DNA from: JAJFUE01 sp039683515
GTDB taxonomy: Bacteria > Sumerlaeota > Sumerlaeia > MVZB01
Direction: 5' to 3'
Assembly (NCBI GenBank): GCA_039683515.1
Contig: JBDKRG010000023.1
Location: 1-42,823 of the forward strand
Length of the DNA stretch: 42,823 nucleotides
Position 1 is the stretch's first letter, and each line of letters begins with the position of its first letter. Positions 16,065 through 24,524 of the stretch are shown one piece after another. The notes beneath the pieces are model-generated. The model was not told where the DNA came from, did not search any database, and was given only the letters and a program-made list of their open reading frames with translations. Position numbers and translations under genes: made by a program.

Positions 16065-17483
16065 CTATTTTTCCTTGCTTCCCAGCGTGGCCAGGTAGTG
16101 CTTGGCTTCCTTGCGCTGTTCGTCCTGGTCCGCGGCGCCCTCGGACTTGGCCAGGTATTCGCGCCACAGCCTGGCGGCGTCGGGCGCTTTGCGCATGTGC
16201 GCCGACAGCGCCAGGTTGTAGCGCGCGAAATGGTTGTTCGGGTCGATCTCGACGGCCCGCGCGAAATCGGCCGAGGCCTCCGCGAGCTGGTCCTGGCAAT
16301 ACTGGGCCGATCCGCGGAACGTCAGCAGCATCGAGTTGTTCGGGTCGAGCTTGAGCGCCTTGGAGTAGATCTCGACGCACTGGCCGAAATTCTCGCGCAG
16401 GTAGTATTCGTTGGCCAGGCCGCGCAGCACCTGGACGTCGCCCGGGGCGAGCGCCGCCGCCTGCTTGAGCAGCTCGAGCCGCCTCTCGTTTTTGGGCGCG
16501 AGTTGGTTGGCTTCCTTCTGCAGGGCGCGGGCGCGGCTGACCGGATTCGTGGCCGGGGTCGGCTGGGAGGTCGGCGTCACGGTCTCCGGCTTGGGCGAGG
16601 ACGACGCGCGCAGCACGAACGTCGTCGGGGCCGGCGTGGGCGTCGGGGCCGGCGTCGGGGTTGCCGTCGGCGTCGGCTTGGGGGTGTGCTTCGGCGTCGG
16701 GGTAGCGGTCGGGGCCGGCGTGGCGGTCGGAGCCGGCGTCGGGGCGGGCTTGACGGCGGCGTCGGCAATCACGGCGGCGACGGCGGGCTTGTCGGCCTTG
16801 ATCTTTTCGACGTCGCGCTCCTGCACGGGGGCGCGGCTCACGCGGGTTTTCATCGTTTTATCGCCGGCGAGCTTCGCCGGGTGCGAGGCGGCCGGCCGGG
16901 AGACGCCGACGATCGTCTTGCGGAACGCGGGCGCGATCCGCTCGATGGCACGGGTCAGCTCGGTCGGCCCGCCGCTGACGTCCATGCTGTTCTGAAGGAC
17001 GGGCAGGCCGGCGCGGCCCGTGAGCATCATGCTGACGGTGTAGCCCTTGCCGGCGCGCTCGATCCGGCCGGTGAAGAGATCATCGACCCGCAGCGCCTCG
17101 ACGACGCGGCCGAGCGGGATCTCTTTCTGCAAGGGCATGTAGGGGTACAGGTCGTTCGCGATCAGCCAGCGGCGCGTTTCGTCGCGCGGCAGCAGGGCGA
17201 TCTCGTCCGGGCGGCGCAGCTGCGCCCACAACGCCTGGCTGACGGCGATCGTCTCGGACGGCGGCAGCGTCGCGGATTCAAAATCGAGCAGCGCGACCGA
17301 CGGGAGCCTGGGAACCGGCGCCTGGGTCGCCACCGGAGCGGGGCTGGCCGTCGCCGCGACCGGCGCGGCCGGGGCCTTGGCCGCAGGGGCCATCGGCGGC
17401 ATGGGAGTCGTCCTGCAGGCGTTGAGCGAACCCAGCGCCAGAAGGATCGTCACGATCTGTGTGAGGGGAAAGCAATGATGCAT
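16065..17483 (-). CDS. CsgG-like/TPR lipoprotein with a Pro-Thr-Ala linker
   Basis: A 472-residue predicted lipoprotein. The signal ends in a lipobox LNAC (Cys23; Asn at -2 is unusual). After a Pro/Ala-rich stretch comes a compact domain, about 62-165 (LPSVALLDFESATLPPSETI...DDLFTGRIERAGKGYTVSM), resembling the CsgG/FlgO-type outer-membrane-associated fold. Residues about 235-300 are a low-complexity linker of PTPTPAPT type. The C-terminus has four or so TPR units (AAALAPGDVQVLRGLANEYY, then the next, ALKLDPNNSMLLTFRGSAQY). Start ATG 17483 is preferred over GTG 17489 because AAGGA lies 10 bases upstream. The C-terminal stop abuts a heptamer array. Confidence 0.78.
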   Translation of the reverse strand: MHHCFPLTQIVTILLALGSLNACRTTPMPPMAPAAKAPAAPVAATASPAPVATQAPVPRLPSVALLDFESATLPPSETIAVSQALWAQLRRPDEIALLPRDETRRWLIANDLYPYMPLQKEIPLGRVVEALRVDDLFTGRIERAGKGYTVSMMLTGRAGLPVLQNSMDVSGGPTELTRAIERIAPAFRKTIVGVSRPAASHPAKLAGDKTMKTRVSRAPVQERDVEKIKADKPAVAAVIADAAVKPAPTPAPTATPAPTATPTPKHTPKPTPTATPTPAPTPTPAPTTFVLRASSSPKPETVTPTSQPTPATNPVSRARALQKEANQLAPKNERRLELLKQAAALAPGDVQVLRGLANEYYLRENFGQCVEIYSKALKLDPNNSMLLTFRGSAQYCQDQLAEASADFARAVEIDPNNHFARYNLALSAHMRKAPDAARLWREYLAKSEGAADQDEQRKEAKHYLATLGSKEK

Positions 17484-17601
17484 GATCACCCGATCCTTAT
17501 CAGCAGGAGATACACCGCAGGCGCGGTTTGAGCGCGAGCAACCGGGCGGTTACAGCGGTCATTTTTAATCCAGTATCGCCGCACTGACAATTGAAATCCC
17601 C

Positions 17602-17643
17602 CGATTGCGATTACGATTATGAGCACGAGCACGAGCGCGAGAG
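17602..17643 (+). repeat. Compound hexamer array, locus 3, degenerate: CGATTR x3 then YGAGCR units
   Basis: Units are CGATTG, CGATTA, CGATTA, TGAGCA, CGAGCA, CGAGCG, CGAGAG. It lies in the divergent spacer between the lipoprotein and ABC-ATPase genes, about 20 bases before the latter's Shine-Dalgarno. It is the most degenerate of the four loci. Confidence 0.85.
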
Positions 17644-17676
17644 CGCAGAAACCCATTGGCATTGAGGGGAATGCCT

Positions 17677-19035
17677 GTGGATAATGCGGGCATGATTCGC
17701 GCGTGCGACATCTCCAAGCGCTACATGATGTACAACCGGCCGCTCGACCGGCTCCGCGACTGGATCGGCTTCGGCCGCGAGCCGCGCGGCAAGCCGTTCT
17801 GGGCGCTGCGCGGGATCAACTTCGAGGTGCCACGCGGCACGTCGATGGGGATCGTCGGCGTCAACGGCGCCGGCAAGTCGACGCTGCTCAAGGTCCTGAC
17901 CGGCACGACCCGGCCGACCGGCGGCACGTTCGAGATCAAGGGGCGCGTCTCCTCGCTCCTGGAGCTCGGCACCGGCTTCCACCCCGAGTTCACCGGCCGC
18001 CAGAACATCGAGTTCTCCGGGCGGATGGCCGGCCTGAGCGACCGCCAGATCGCCGAGCGCTTCGAGTCGATCGTCGACTTCAGCGAGCTGTGCGAGTTCA
18101 TCGACCAGCCGGTGCGCACGTATTCGAGCGGCATGACGCTGCGGCTGGGGTTCGCGATCGCCTCGAGCGTCGACCCGGACGTGCTGATGATCGACGAGGC
18201 CCTCGCCGTCGGCGACCTGCACTTCCAGCACAAGTGCCTGGCCCGCATCCGCGAGTTCCACGAGCGCGGCGTCACGGTCCTGTTCGTCAGCCACGACCCG
18301 TCGATGATCAAGAAATTCTGCAACGAGGCGATCCTGCTCGACGCCGGCCGGCTGATCGAGCGCGGCCGCCCCGATCACGTCCTCGACTACTACACGGCGC
18401 TCCTGGCCGAGAAATACCGCAACGGCAAGCCCCGGACGCGCATCGTCAAGCCCGACGACGACGGCAAGAGCCAAGCCCCGGCGCAACCGGTCAAGCCAGC
18501 GCCGGGCGCGCCGCCGCCGCTCGAGCCGCGCGGCCACCGCACCGGCAACTTCAGCGCCGTCATCACGTCGGTGTGGCTCGCGGACGAAGAGGGCGAGGCG
18601 ATCGGGTCGCTCGCGACGACCGGCCAGTGGGGCCAGCTCTGCGTGCGGTTCGTCGCGCTCGAGCGCATCGGCGAGGCGACCGTCGGCATCGCGATCAAGG
18701 ACCGGCTCGGCCAGGAAATCTACGGCACGAACACCTACAACCTCGACCAGGCGATCGGCCCGGTCGAGCCCGGCCGACGCGTCGAGGTGCGCTTCGAAAT
18801 GCCGTTCAATTTGGGCGAGGGCCTTTATTCCGTCACGGCCGCCGTCCACACCGGCGCGGCGCACACGGTCGACTGCTACGACTGGGTCGAGCAGGCGTTC
18901 GCGTTCCAGGTTTTGCCCGACCCGGCCGAGAAATTCACCGGCCTCTGCCGGCTCGGCGCGAAGGCGACCGTCAGCGCGGACGACGCGACCGAAACCGAAA
19001 AAGCCCTCGCCGCCGGCGTCAAATCAAACCGCTGA
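17677..19035 (+). CDS. ABC transporter ATPase with Wzt-type C-terminal domain
   Basis: A 452-residue ATPase of the polysaccharide/teichoic-acid exporter class (Wzt, KpsT, TagH). Walker A GVNGAGKST (61-69), signature SSGMT (150-154), Walker B LMIDEAL (170-176) and H-loop His206 are intact. About residues 288-430 form a beta-rich domain (GNFSAVITSVWL...YDWVEQAFAFQV) like the Wzt domain that recognises the terminal glycan cap. The linker (about 255-285) is Pro/Ala-rich. No membrane permease is beside it, so it must partner with one elsewhere. I prefer the GTG start: GAGGGG lies 7 bases upstream, whereas for the ATG at 17671 it is too close. ATG 17692 is also possible. Confidence 0.85.
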   Translation: MDNAGMIRACDISKRYMMYNRPLDRLRDWIGFGREPRGKPFWALRGINFEVPRGTSMGIVGVNGAGKSTLLKVLTGTTRPTGGTFEIKGRVSSLLELGTGFHPEFTGRQNIEFSGRMAGLSDRQIAERFESIVDFSELCEFIDQPVRTYSSGMTLRLGFAIASSVDPDVLMIDEALAVGDLHFQHKCLARIREFHERGVTVLFVSHDPSMIKKFCNEAILLDAGRLIERGRPDHVLDYYTALLAEKYRNGKPRTRIVKPDDDGKSQAPAQPVKPAPGAPPPLEPRGHRTGNFSAVITSVWLADEEGEAIGSLATTGQWGQLCVRFVALERIGEATVGIAIKDRLGQEIYGTNTYNLDQAIGPVEPGRRVEVRFEMPFNLGEGLYSVTAAVHTGAAHTVDCYDWVEQAFAFQVLPDPAEKFTGLCRLGAKATVSADDATETEKALAAGVKSNR

Positions 19036-19036
19036 G

Positions 19037-19106
19037 CCTCCGGGAACGCCACGCTCCCGAGTGGCGCATTTTTCAAGCCGCCGATCACGAGATCGGCGTT
19101 CCCAGG
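19037..19106. repeat. Inverted repeat just after the ABC-ATPase stop
   Basis: CCTCCGGGAACGCC and GGCGTTCCCAGG pair at the ends; each half also has its own hairpin (GCCACGCTCCCGAGTGGC; GCCGATCACGAGATCGGC). It starts one base after the TGA (19033-19035). It looks like a paired REP/BIME-type element and lies upstream of murD. Confidence 0.6.
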
Positions 19107-19178
19107 TTCCCCATTTACTCTGTCATGTGGCCGCGCTATGGTATGGGGCAACTTGTTCGCGGGGTGCGGTGGACTGCC

Positions 19179-20600
19179 ATGGCGGAGTATTCGGTTCCAG
19201 AAAAGCTGTCCGGGATTCCTTTCCTTCAGTTTCAGAAATACGCCGTGATCGGCGCCGGCTTGAGCGGCCAGTCCGCCGCGAGGCTGCTCGTCGGGTTCGG
19301 CAAGACGGTCGAGCTTTACGACGACAGCGCCGACCCCGCCGCGCCCGCGTTCGAGCCGCTGCGGAATCTCGGAATCGCGCTCAAGTTCGGCGGCGATCAA
19401 ACGCTTTCGCCCGACACGCAGGCGGTCGTCACCTCGCCCGGCATCGCCGAGGAGCACCGGCTGCACACCGCGGCGCGGGCCGCGGGCATCCCGGTCCGCG
19501 GCGAGCTCGAGCTCGGCTTCGTCTGCGCGCCAGGCGCGCGCGTCGCCGCCATCACCGGCACCAACGGCAAGACGACCGTCACGATGCTCATGCAGAAGCT
19601 CCTCGCCGACGGCGGCCTGGACGCCGTCGCCGCCGGCAACATCGGCATGCCGATGGCCCAGGTGGCCCTCGAGCGCGGCCCGGCGAGCGACGCCTTGGCC
19701 AAGACCGCCTTCGCCGTCGAGGTCAGCAGCTTCCAGCTGGAAACGATCGAGTTCTTCGCGCCCGAAGTCGCCATCATCCTGAACGTCACGCCCGACCACC
19801 TCGACCGCCACGGCAGCATGGACCATTACGCCGCGCTCAAGGGGCGCGTCACCGAAAACCAGACGCCCGGCCAGGTCCTCGTGATCAACCAGGACGACCC
19901 GTATTGCCTTGCGATCGGCGCGCGCAGCCGGGCCCGCGTCCGCCGCTTCTCGCTCGAGCGCCCCGTCGACGACGGCGCGTGGCTCGACGGCGACCTGATC
20001 ATGCTCAAGAGCCCGAGCGCCAAGCCGCACGTCCTGATGCCGATGAGCGACCTGAAGCTGATCGGCCTCCACAACGTCGCCAACGCGATGGCCGCGGCCT
20101 GCGCCGCCGAGGCGATGGGCATCGGCCGCAAGCGCATCGCGCAGACCCTCTCCGAATTCGCCGCCGCGCCGCACCGGCTCGAGCTCGTCGCCACGATCGG
20201 CGGGGTGGCTTACGTCAACGACTCCAAGGGGACCAACCTCGGCGCCGTCGAGCGCGCGCTCGAATGCTTCGACGGCCCGATCCACCTCATCGCCGGCGGC
20301 CGCGACAAGGCCAGCCCGTTCGAGACGCTCGTCGCCAGGATGCAGGGCCGCGTCAAGGCCGCCTACCTGATCGGCGAGGCCGCCGCGCCGATGCAGCGGG
20401 CGTGGTCGGGCGCGATCGAGTGTGTCCAGTGCGGCACGATGGAAAACGCTCTCGAAGAGGCCTCGCGGCGCGCGGCCGAAGGCGAGACGATCCTGCTGTC
20501 GCCCGGCTGCGCCAGCTTCGACCAGTTCAAGAGCTACGCCCAGCGCGGCGAGGTCTTCCGCGACTGGGTCCGCCGCAAACAATCAGCCATGGCATCCTAG
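19179..20600 (+). CDS. murD: UDP-N-acetylmuramoyl-L-alanine:D-glutamate ligase
   Basis: A 473-residue cytoplasmic Mur ligase adding D-Glu to UDP-MurNAc-L-Ala with ATP. The P-loop is GTNGKTT (127-133); TPDHLDRHGSM and NDSKGTNLGAV are the other Mur-family signatures, and AGGRDK lies in the C-terminal domain. The frame is open far upstream inside the ABC-ATPase gene, but family similarity begins around the ATG at 19179, followed by a Rossmann-like VIGAGLSGQSAARLL. GGTGG provides a weak ribosome site. It is the first of the four cell-wall synthesis and division genes in this cluster; murE, murF and mraY are absent from the window. Confidence 0.93.
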   Translation: MAEYSVPEKLSGIPFLQFQKYAVIGAGLSGQSAARLLVGFGKTVELYDDSADPAAPAFEPLRNLGIALKFGGDQTLSPDTQAVVTSPGIAEEHRLHTAARAAGIPVRGELELGFVCAPGARVAAITGTNGKTTVTMLMQKLLADGGLDAVAAGNIGMPMAQVALERGPASDALAKTAFAVEVSSFQLETIEFFAPEVAIILNVTPDHLDRHGSMDHYAALKGRVTENQTPGQVLVINQDDPYCLAIGARSRARVRRFSLERPVDDGAWLDGDLIMLKSPSAKPHVLMPMSDLKLIGLHNVANAMAAACAAEAMGIGRKRIAQTLSEFAAAPHRLELVATIGGVAYVNDSKGTNLGAVERALECFDGPIHLIAGGRDKASPFETLVARMQGRVKAAYLIGEAAAPMQRAWSGAIECVQCGTMENALEEASRRAAEGETILLSPGCASFDQFKSYAQRGEVFRDWVRRKQSAMAS

Positions 20601-20628
20601 TCAAGCGGTCCAGGGCGGGATTCCGGGA

Positions 20629-22059
20629 ATGACACGACACATCACGACCGGCCGGCTGATGATCTATCTCGTTCTCTCGGGATTCCTTTTCCGGTCCGCC
20701 ACCCTGTTCGGCGGGAACATGCAGAATTCCGTCGTCGACCTGGCGGCGTCGATCGTGGAATTCGGAAGCTTCGAGATCGATCCCTACCACGCCAACAGCC
20801 CCGATATCGCCTTCAGGGGCGGCCACTATTACTCGGGGATGGCGCCCGGCGCCTCCCTGCTCGCGGTTCCGCTTTACGCGGTTTCAAAGATAGCGCTGAG
20901 CGCGCTGCCCGAATCGATATCGAAACGGATCGAGGCCAGATTCAACCAACACCCGTACATGGCGCGGCAGGTCCTGACCCATGCGTTGATGACGTTCGTG
21001 CTCGGATTTCTGGGCGGCGCGCTGGGTTTATGGCTGGTGATCCGAATCGCCTCGGGCCTGACCGGGGATCGGACGGCCGCCCTCGGGACGGGCATCGTCT
21101 ACGCGTTCGGGACGGTCATGATTTATTATCACAATTCATACTATACGCAATCGATCGGCGTCCTGATGCTGCTCGGCGCGGTTGACCTCTTGCTGGCATT
21201 GCCCGCGACGCCGCGGCGGCTGCTGTGGGGCGGCTTTTTGTGCGGGTTTGCCGCCACGGTCGATTACCCGTATTTCTTCTATGGAGGGGCGATCGCCGCG
21301 CTTGGCGCCTTCCGCACGTGGCGCTCCGGCGACCGGCGGCCGATCCTGTTCATCGGATTGGGGATGGCCGCGCCGCTCATCGGCCTGCTCGCGTATCACT
21401 GGGCGTGTTTCGGCGGACCGCTCGAAACGCCGTACGCGTTTCGCGCCCACGGCAACCTGCACGCGGGCAAATACCTGGGCGTGGGGCCGCTGCATCCCGA
21501 TCGCATCATGGCTCTGTTCGTCAGCCCCCACGAAGGGCTTCTGTGGCTCATGCCGTTCGTGTTGCTGCTTCCATGGAACGCCTGGGCAATGCTCCGCGAC
21601 CGCCGCATGAACGCGGATCGGCGCCTGCTCGCGCTTGCCGGCGTCGTGATCATCGGTCTGGCGACGCTGTATTTCGTCTCGGTCCCATGGGTCAGCAACA
21701 TGGCCGCCTACGGGCCGCGGTTTCTGCTGGCGGCCATGCCGTTCATGGCGATGCTGGCGTACCCCTGCCGCCGCTCTCTTGTTGCTGCATTCTGGATTCT
21801 GGCCGGGTATTCGATCGCGATCCACCAGCTCAACATGGCCCGGCTGAATCTGCCGCTGTACGTCGACGCACTGATCAATCACCAACCCGTGCAGACGCTC
21901 TCCATCCAGCTCTCGCAAATCAGCCGGCATTTTTCACCGCTTGCCGGGATCCTCATCCTGCTCGCGCTTCAAGCGGCCCTGATTTTCACGGTTTTCGTGC
22001 TTCCGGACGTTATTGGGAAAAGGCCGAAACAATCCGCGGCGCAGGGCGTGAATAACTGA
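20629..22059 (+). CDS. Polytopic membrane protein, probable GT-C-like glycosyltransferase
   Basis: A 476-residue protein with about ten to eleven transmembrane helices. After helix 1 comes a loop with SFEIDPYH and GGHYYSGMAPGASLLAVPLY, a shape shared with GT39-like polyprenyl-phosphate-dependent glycosyltransferases, though the canonical acidic pair is not certain. Later segments include DYPYFFYGGAI and YGPRFLLAAMPF (the latter similar to the R-x-x-x-P loop of that group). It is placed between murD and ftsW with 28- and 137-bp gaps, a position not occupied by such a gene in classical dcw clusters, and ftsW may have its own promoter. The ATG is chosen as the first Met before helix 1. Confidence 0.7.
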   Translation: MTRHITTGRLMIYLVLSGFLFRSATLFGGNMQNSVVDLAASIVEFGSFEIDPYHANSPDIAFRGGHYYSGMAPGASLLAVPLYAVSKIALSALPESISKRIEARFNQHPYMARQVLTHALMTFVLGFLGGALGLWLVIRIASGLTGDRTAALGTGIVYAFGTVMIYYHNSYYTQSIGVLMLLGAVDLLLALPATPRRLLWGGFLCGFAATVDYPYFFYGGAIAALGAFRTWRSGDRRPILFIGLGMAAPLIGLLAYHWACFGGPLETPYAFRAHGNLHAGKYLGVGPLHPDRIMALFVSPHEGLLWLMPFVLLLPWNAWAMLRDRRMNADRRLLALAGVVIIGLATLYFVSVPWVSNMAAYGPRFLLAAMPFMAMLAYPCRRSLVAAFWILAGYSIAIHQLNMARLNLPLYVDALINHQPVQTLSIQLSQISRHFSPLAGILILLALQAALIFTVFVLPDVIGKRPKQSAAQGVNN

Positions 22060-22117
22060 CCCGTCCAACTGTTTTTCATGGCATTTCAGGCGTTGTCTCA
22101 TTACAATGTCGGCCGAT

Positions 22118-22146
22118 TTGGATTGGTTTTCGGCAATTGGTATCCT
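22118..22146 (+). promoter_or_regulatory. Putative promoter before ftsW
   Basis: TTGGAT, 17 bp, TATCCT, about 50 bases before the ftsW ATG. This would let ftsW-murG-murC be expressed apart from murD and the membrane protein. Confidence 0.35.
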
Positions 22147-22196
22147 TGCGTCCTTCTCCCGCCTGATCCCGCTGCCGAAGGAAGCCGCTGCCGACG

Positions 22197-23336
22197 ATGA
22201 ACCGTGAATTGCCGCTGATCAGCTCGCTCAACGCCCCCCTGCTCCTGTTCATCCTGAGCCTGGCCCTGGTGTCGGTTGGCATCATCGGCGTCTACAGCGC
22301 GTCGACCTCCACTTCGATTCTGATCAGCCACCTCGAGTATGCCGCCGTCGGCCTCATCCTGATGCTGACCTGCTACATGATCGATTACAACCTGCTCAAG
22401 CGCCTGGCGCCGTGGATGATGCTCGCCTCGCTCGCCCTGCTGCTGGCGATCTACGTCCCGGGCATCGGGCGCGTCGTCAACGGCTCGCGCCGCTGGATCG
22501 GGATCGGCTCCAAGACGATCCAGCCCTCCGAGATCGCCAAGCTGTGCCTGATCATCTACATGGCGCGGATGCTCGCCGACCGCCGCCAGTACCTCAAAAG
22601 TTTCTGCTCGGGCGTGATGCCGCCGATGGTCGTCACCGGCATCTACGCCGCGGTGATCGTCCTCGAGCCCGACTTCGGCGCCGCGTTCGTCCTGTGCGTG
22701 ATCATCTTCGGGATGTGGCTGGCCGCCGAGATGCGCTGGTTCCACCTGCTCGGGCTGATCAGCGCCGGCATCCCGGCCGCCGTCCTCGCCGTGCTGTTCG
22801 AGCCGTACCGCGTCAAGCGCGCGTTCTCGTTCCTGCTTTACATGCTGTGGCCGGAGTCGGTCCCCAAGGACATGCTCCAGGGGCCGCTCTTCCAGCTGCG
22901 CCAGTCGCTGATCGCCGTCGGCTCGGGCGGGATGTGGGGGCTGGGGCTGGGCGAGAGCCACCAGAAGTTCGCCTACCTGTCCGAGAAGCACACCGACTTC
23001 GTCTTCGCGATCCTCGGCGAGGAGCTCGGCTTCGTCCGGCTGTCGCTCGTCGTGCTGGCGTTCGCGCTGATCGTGCTGATCGGCTGGCGCGTGGCGATGG
23101 GCTCGACCGACCTGTTCGGCAGCCTGCTGGCCTCCGGCATCACCCTCATGATCTTCACGAATTCCACGATCAACATGGGCGTCGTGCTGGGTCTTCTCCC
23201 GACCAAGGGCCTGACCCTGCCGCTGATCAGCTACGGCGGCTCCTCGCTCATCGTGACCATGGCCGCCATCGGCATCCTGATGAACGTGGCGAGCACGCAG
23301 TACGCACACCAACGACACAGGCGGGCCGGCGGCTGA
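22197..23336 (+). CDS. ftsW: FtsW, septal peptidoglycan glycosyltransferase
   Basis: A 379-residue SEDS-family membrane protein that polymerises lipid II at the division site. Signatures present: GSRRWIGIGSKTIQPSEIAK (98-117 or so), VLEPDFGAAFV, EKHTDFVFAILGEELGF and GLTLPLISYGGSSLI near the C-terminus. About ten hydrophobic helices. The neighbour murG and the length favour FtsW over RodA. The ATG has a rather distant GAAGGAA. Its TGA overlaps the murG ATG by one base (TGATG). Confidence 0.94.
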   Translation: MNRELPLISSLNAPLLLFILSLALVSVGIIGVYSASTSTSILISHLEYAAVGLILMLTCYMIDYNLLKRLAPWMMLASLALLLAIYVPGIGRVVNGSRRWIGIGSKTIQPSEIAKLCLIIYMARMLADRRQYLKSFCSGVMPPMVVTGIYAAVIVLEPDFGAAFVLCVIIFGMWLAAEMRWFHLLGLISAGIPAAVLAVLFEPYRVKRAFSFLLYMLWPESVPKDMLQGPLFQLRQSLIAVGSGGMWGLGLGESHQKFAYLSEKHTDFVFAILGEELGFVRLSLVVLAFALIVLIGWRVAMGSTDLFGSLLASGITLMIFTNSTINMGVVLGLLPTKGLTLPLISYGGSSLIVTMAAIGILMNVASTQYAHQRHRRAGG

Positions 23337-24478
23337 TGAGTGTTGCTCCGACAGAGTCCAAATCCCGGCCGCGCGTCCTGCTGGCGGCCGGCGGCACCGG
23401 TGGGCATATTTACCCGGCCGTGGCGCTCGCCTCGGCGCTGCGCGAGCTCGCCCCCGACGTCGACGTGCAGTTCATCTGCGGCCAGCGCCCGTCGGAGTGG
23501 CAGCTCTACCGGCGGCTCGGCATCGAGCCCTGGACCCTCCCGCTCGGCCACAAGCGCAGCGGCCTGCGCGAGCGCATCCGCTTTGCCGGCCAGTTCACCG
23601 CCGCGCTGGGCGAGGCGCGCCGGCTCATCCGGGCCAACCCGGTTTCGGTCGCCGTCGGCTTCGGCAGCTATGTTTCGGTCGCGCCGCTGATCGCGGCCAA
23701 ACTTAGTGGCTCGCGAATCATTCTACATGAACAGAACGTGGCGGCGGGGGCGGCCAACCGCGTGCTGGCCCCGCTGGCCTCGGCGATCGCCACGGCGGTC
23801 GAGCGGCCGATCGGCCTCATGGGCCGGCGCAGGCAGCGCCTCGTCGGCAACCCCGTCCGCGCCGAGCTGCTCAAGCGGGCCGACCGCGCCGAGGCGCGCC
23901 GGTTCTTCAAGCTCGGCCAGGACGGGCTCGTCTGCCTGTGCCTGGGCGGCTCGCAGGGGGCGCTGGGGCTGAACCGCGTCCTGCTGGACTTCCTGCACCG
24001 CACGGCCGAGTCCGACGGCCCGGCGGCGCACTGGCAGCTGCTGTGGTCGACCGGCCCGGCGCACTTCGACCAGGTGACGCGCGAGCTGGGCCTGATCGGC
24101 CGCGAGCTCAGCGGTCACGGGATCAACCCGTTCATCGAGGAGATGGGCAGGGCCTACGCCGCCGCCGACCTCGTCGTCGCCCGCGCCGGCGCCCTCACCA
24201 TCGCCGAGCTCACCGCGCTCGGCCTGCCGGCGATCCTGGTGCCGCTCCCCAACGCCGGCGGCGGCCACCAGTTCGACAACGCGCGGCGGATGGTCGAGGC
24301 CGGGGCCGCCGCGCTCGTCGACCAGCGCGACCCCAAGGCCGCCGAGAAGCTCGGCGAGGTCCTCGGCCGGCTGGCCGAGTCGCCCGGGGAACTGGCGAAG
24401 ATGGCCGACGCGGCGGGCGCGCTCGGCCGGCCCGACGCCGCGCGCGAGCTGGCCCGCGTGGTTCTTGAATTTGTATGA
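23336..24478 (+). CDS. murG: MurG, lipid II-forming GlcNAc transferase
   Basis: A 380-residue GT28 enzyme at the inner face of the membrane that adds GlcNAc to lipid I. GGTGGHIYPA (19-28), HEQNVAAGAANR, GGSQGALGLN and ARAGALTIAEL followed by GGGHQFDNAR are the family signatures in order. GGGHQFDNA replaces the usual DDHQTxNA, with His and Gln kept. It is translationally coupled to ftsW. Confidence 0.94.
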   Translation: MSVAPTESKSRPRVLLAAGGTGGHIYPAVALASALRELAPDVDVQFICGQRPSEWQLYRRLGIEPWTLPLGHKRSGLRERIRFAGQFTAALGEARRLIRANPVSVAVGFGSYVSVAPLIAAKLSGSRIILHEQNVAAGAANRVLAPLASAIATAVERPIGLMGRRRQRLVGNPVRAELLKRADRAEARRFFKLGQDGLVCLCLGGSQGALGLNRVLLDFLHRTAESDGPAAHWQLLWSTGPAHFDQVTRELGLIGRELSGHGINPFIEEMGRAYAAADLVVARAGALTIAELTALGLPAILVPLPNAGGGHQFDNARRMVEAGAAALVDQRDPKAAEKLGEVLGRLAESPGELAKMADAAGALGRPDAARELARVVLEFV

Positions 24479-24524
24479 GGTTGTCTGAGATCCTACTTCT
24501 ATAGACAGGGAATGCGTCCGTAAG

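Noticed and set aside
17703..20600. 965-codon open frame read through the ABC ATPase into murD
   Set aside because: The first 490 or so codons are an Arg-rich shadow of the ATPase in another frame; MurD similarity starts near 19179.
22412..24478. 688-codon frame that appears to extend murG upstream
   Set aside because: The upstream part is a shadow of ftsW; MurG starts at 23336 in the TGATG overlap.
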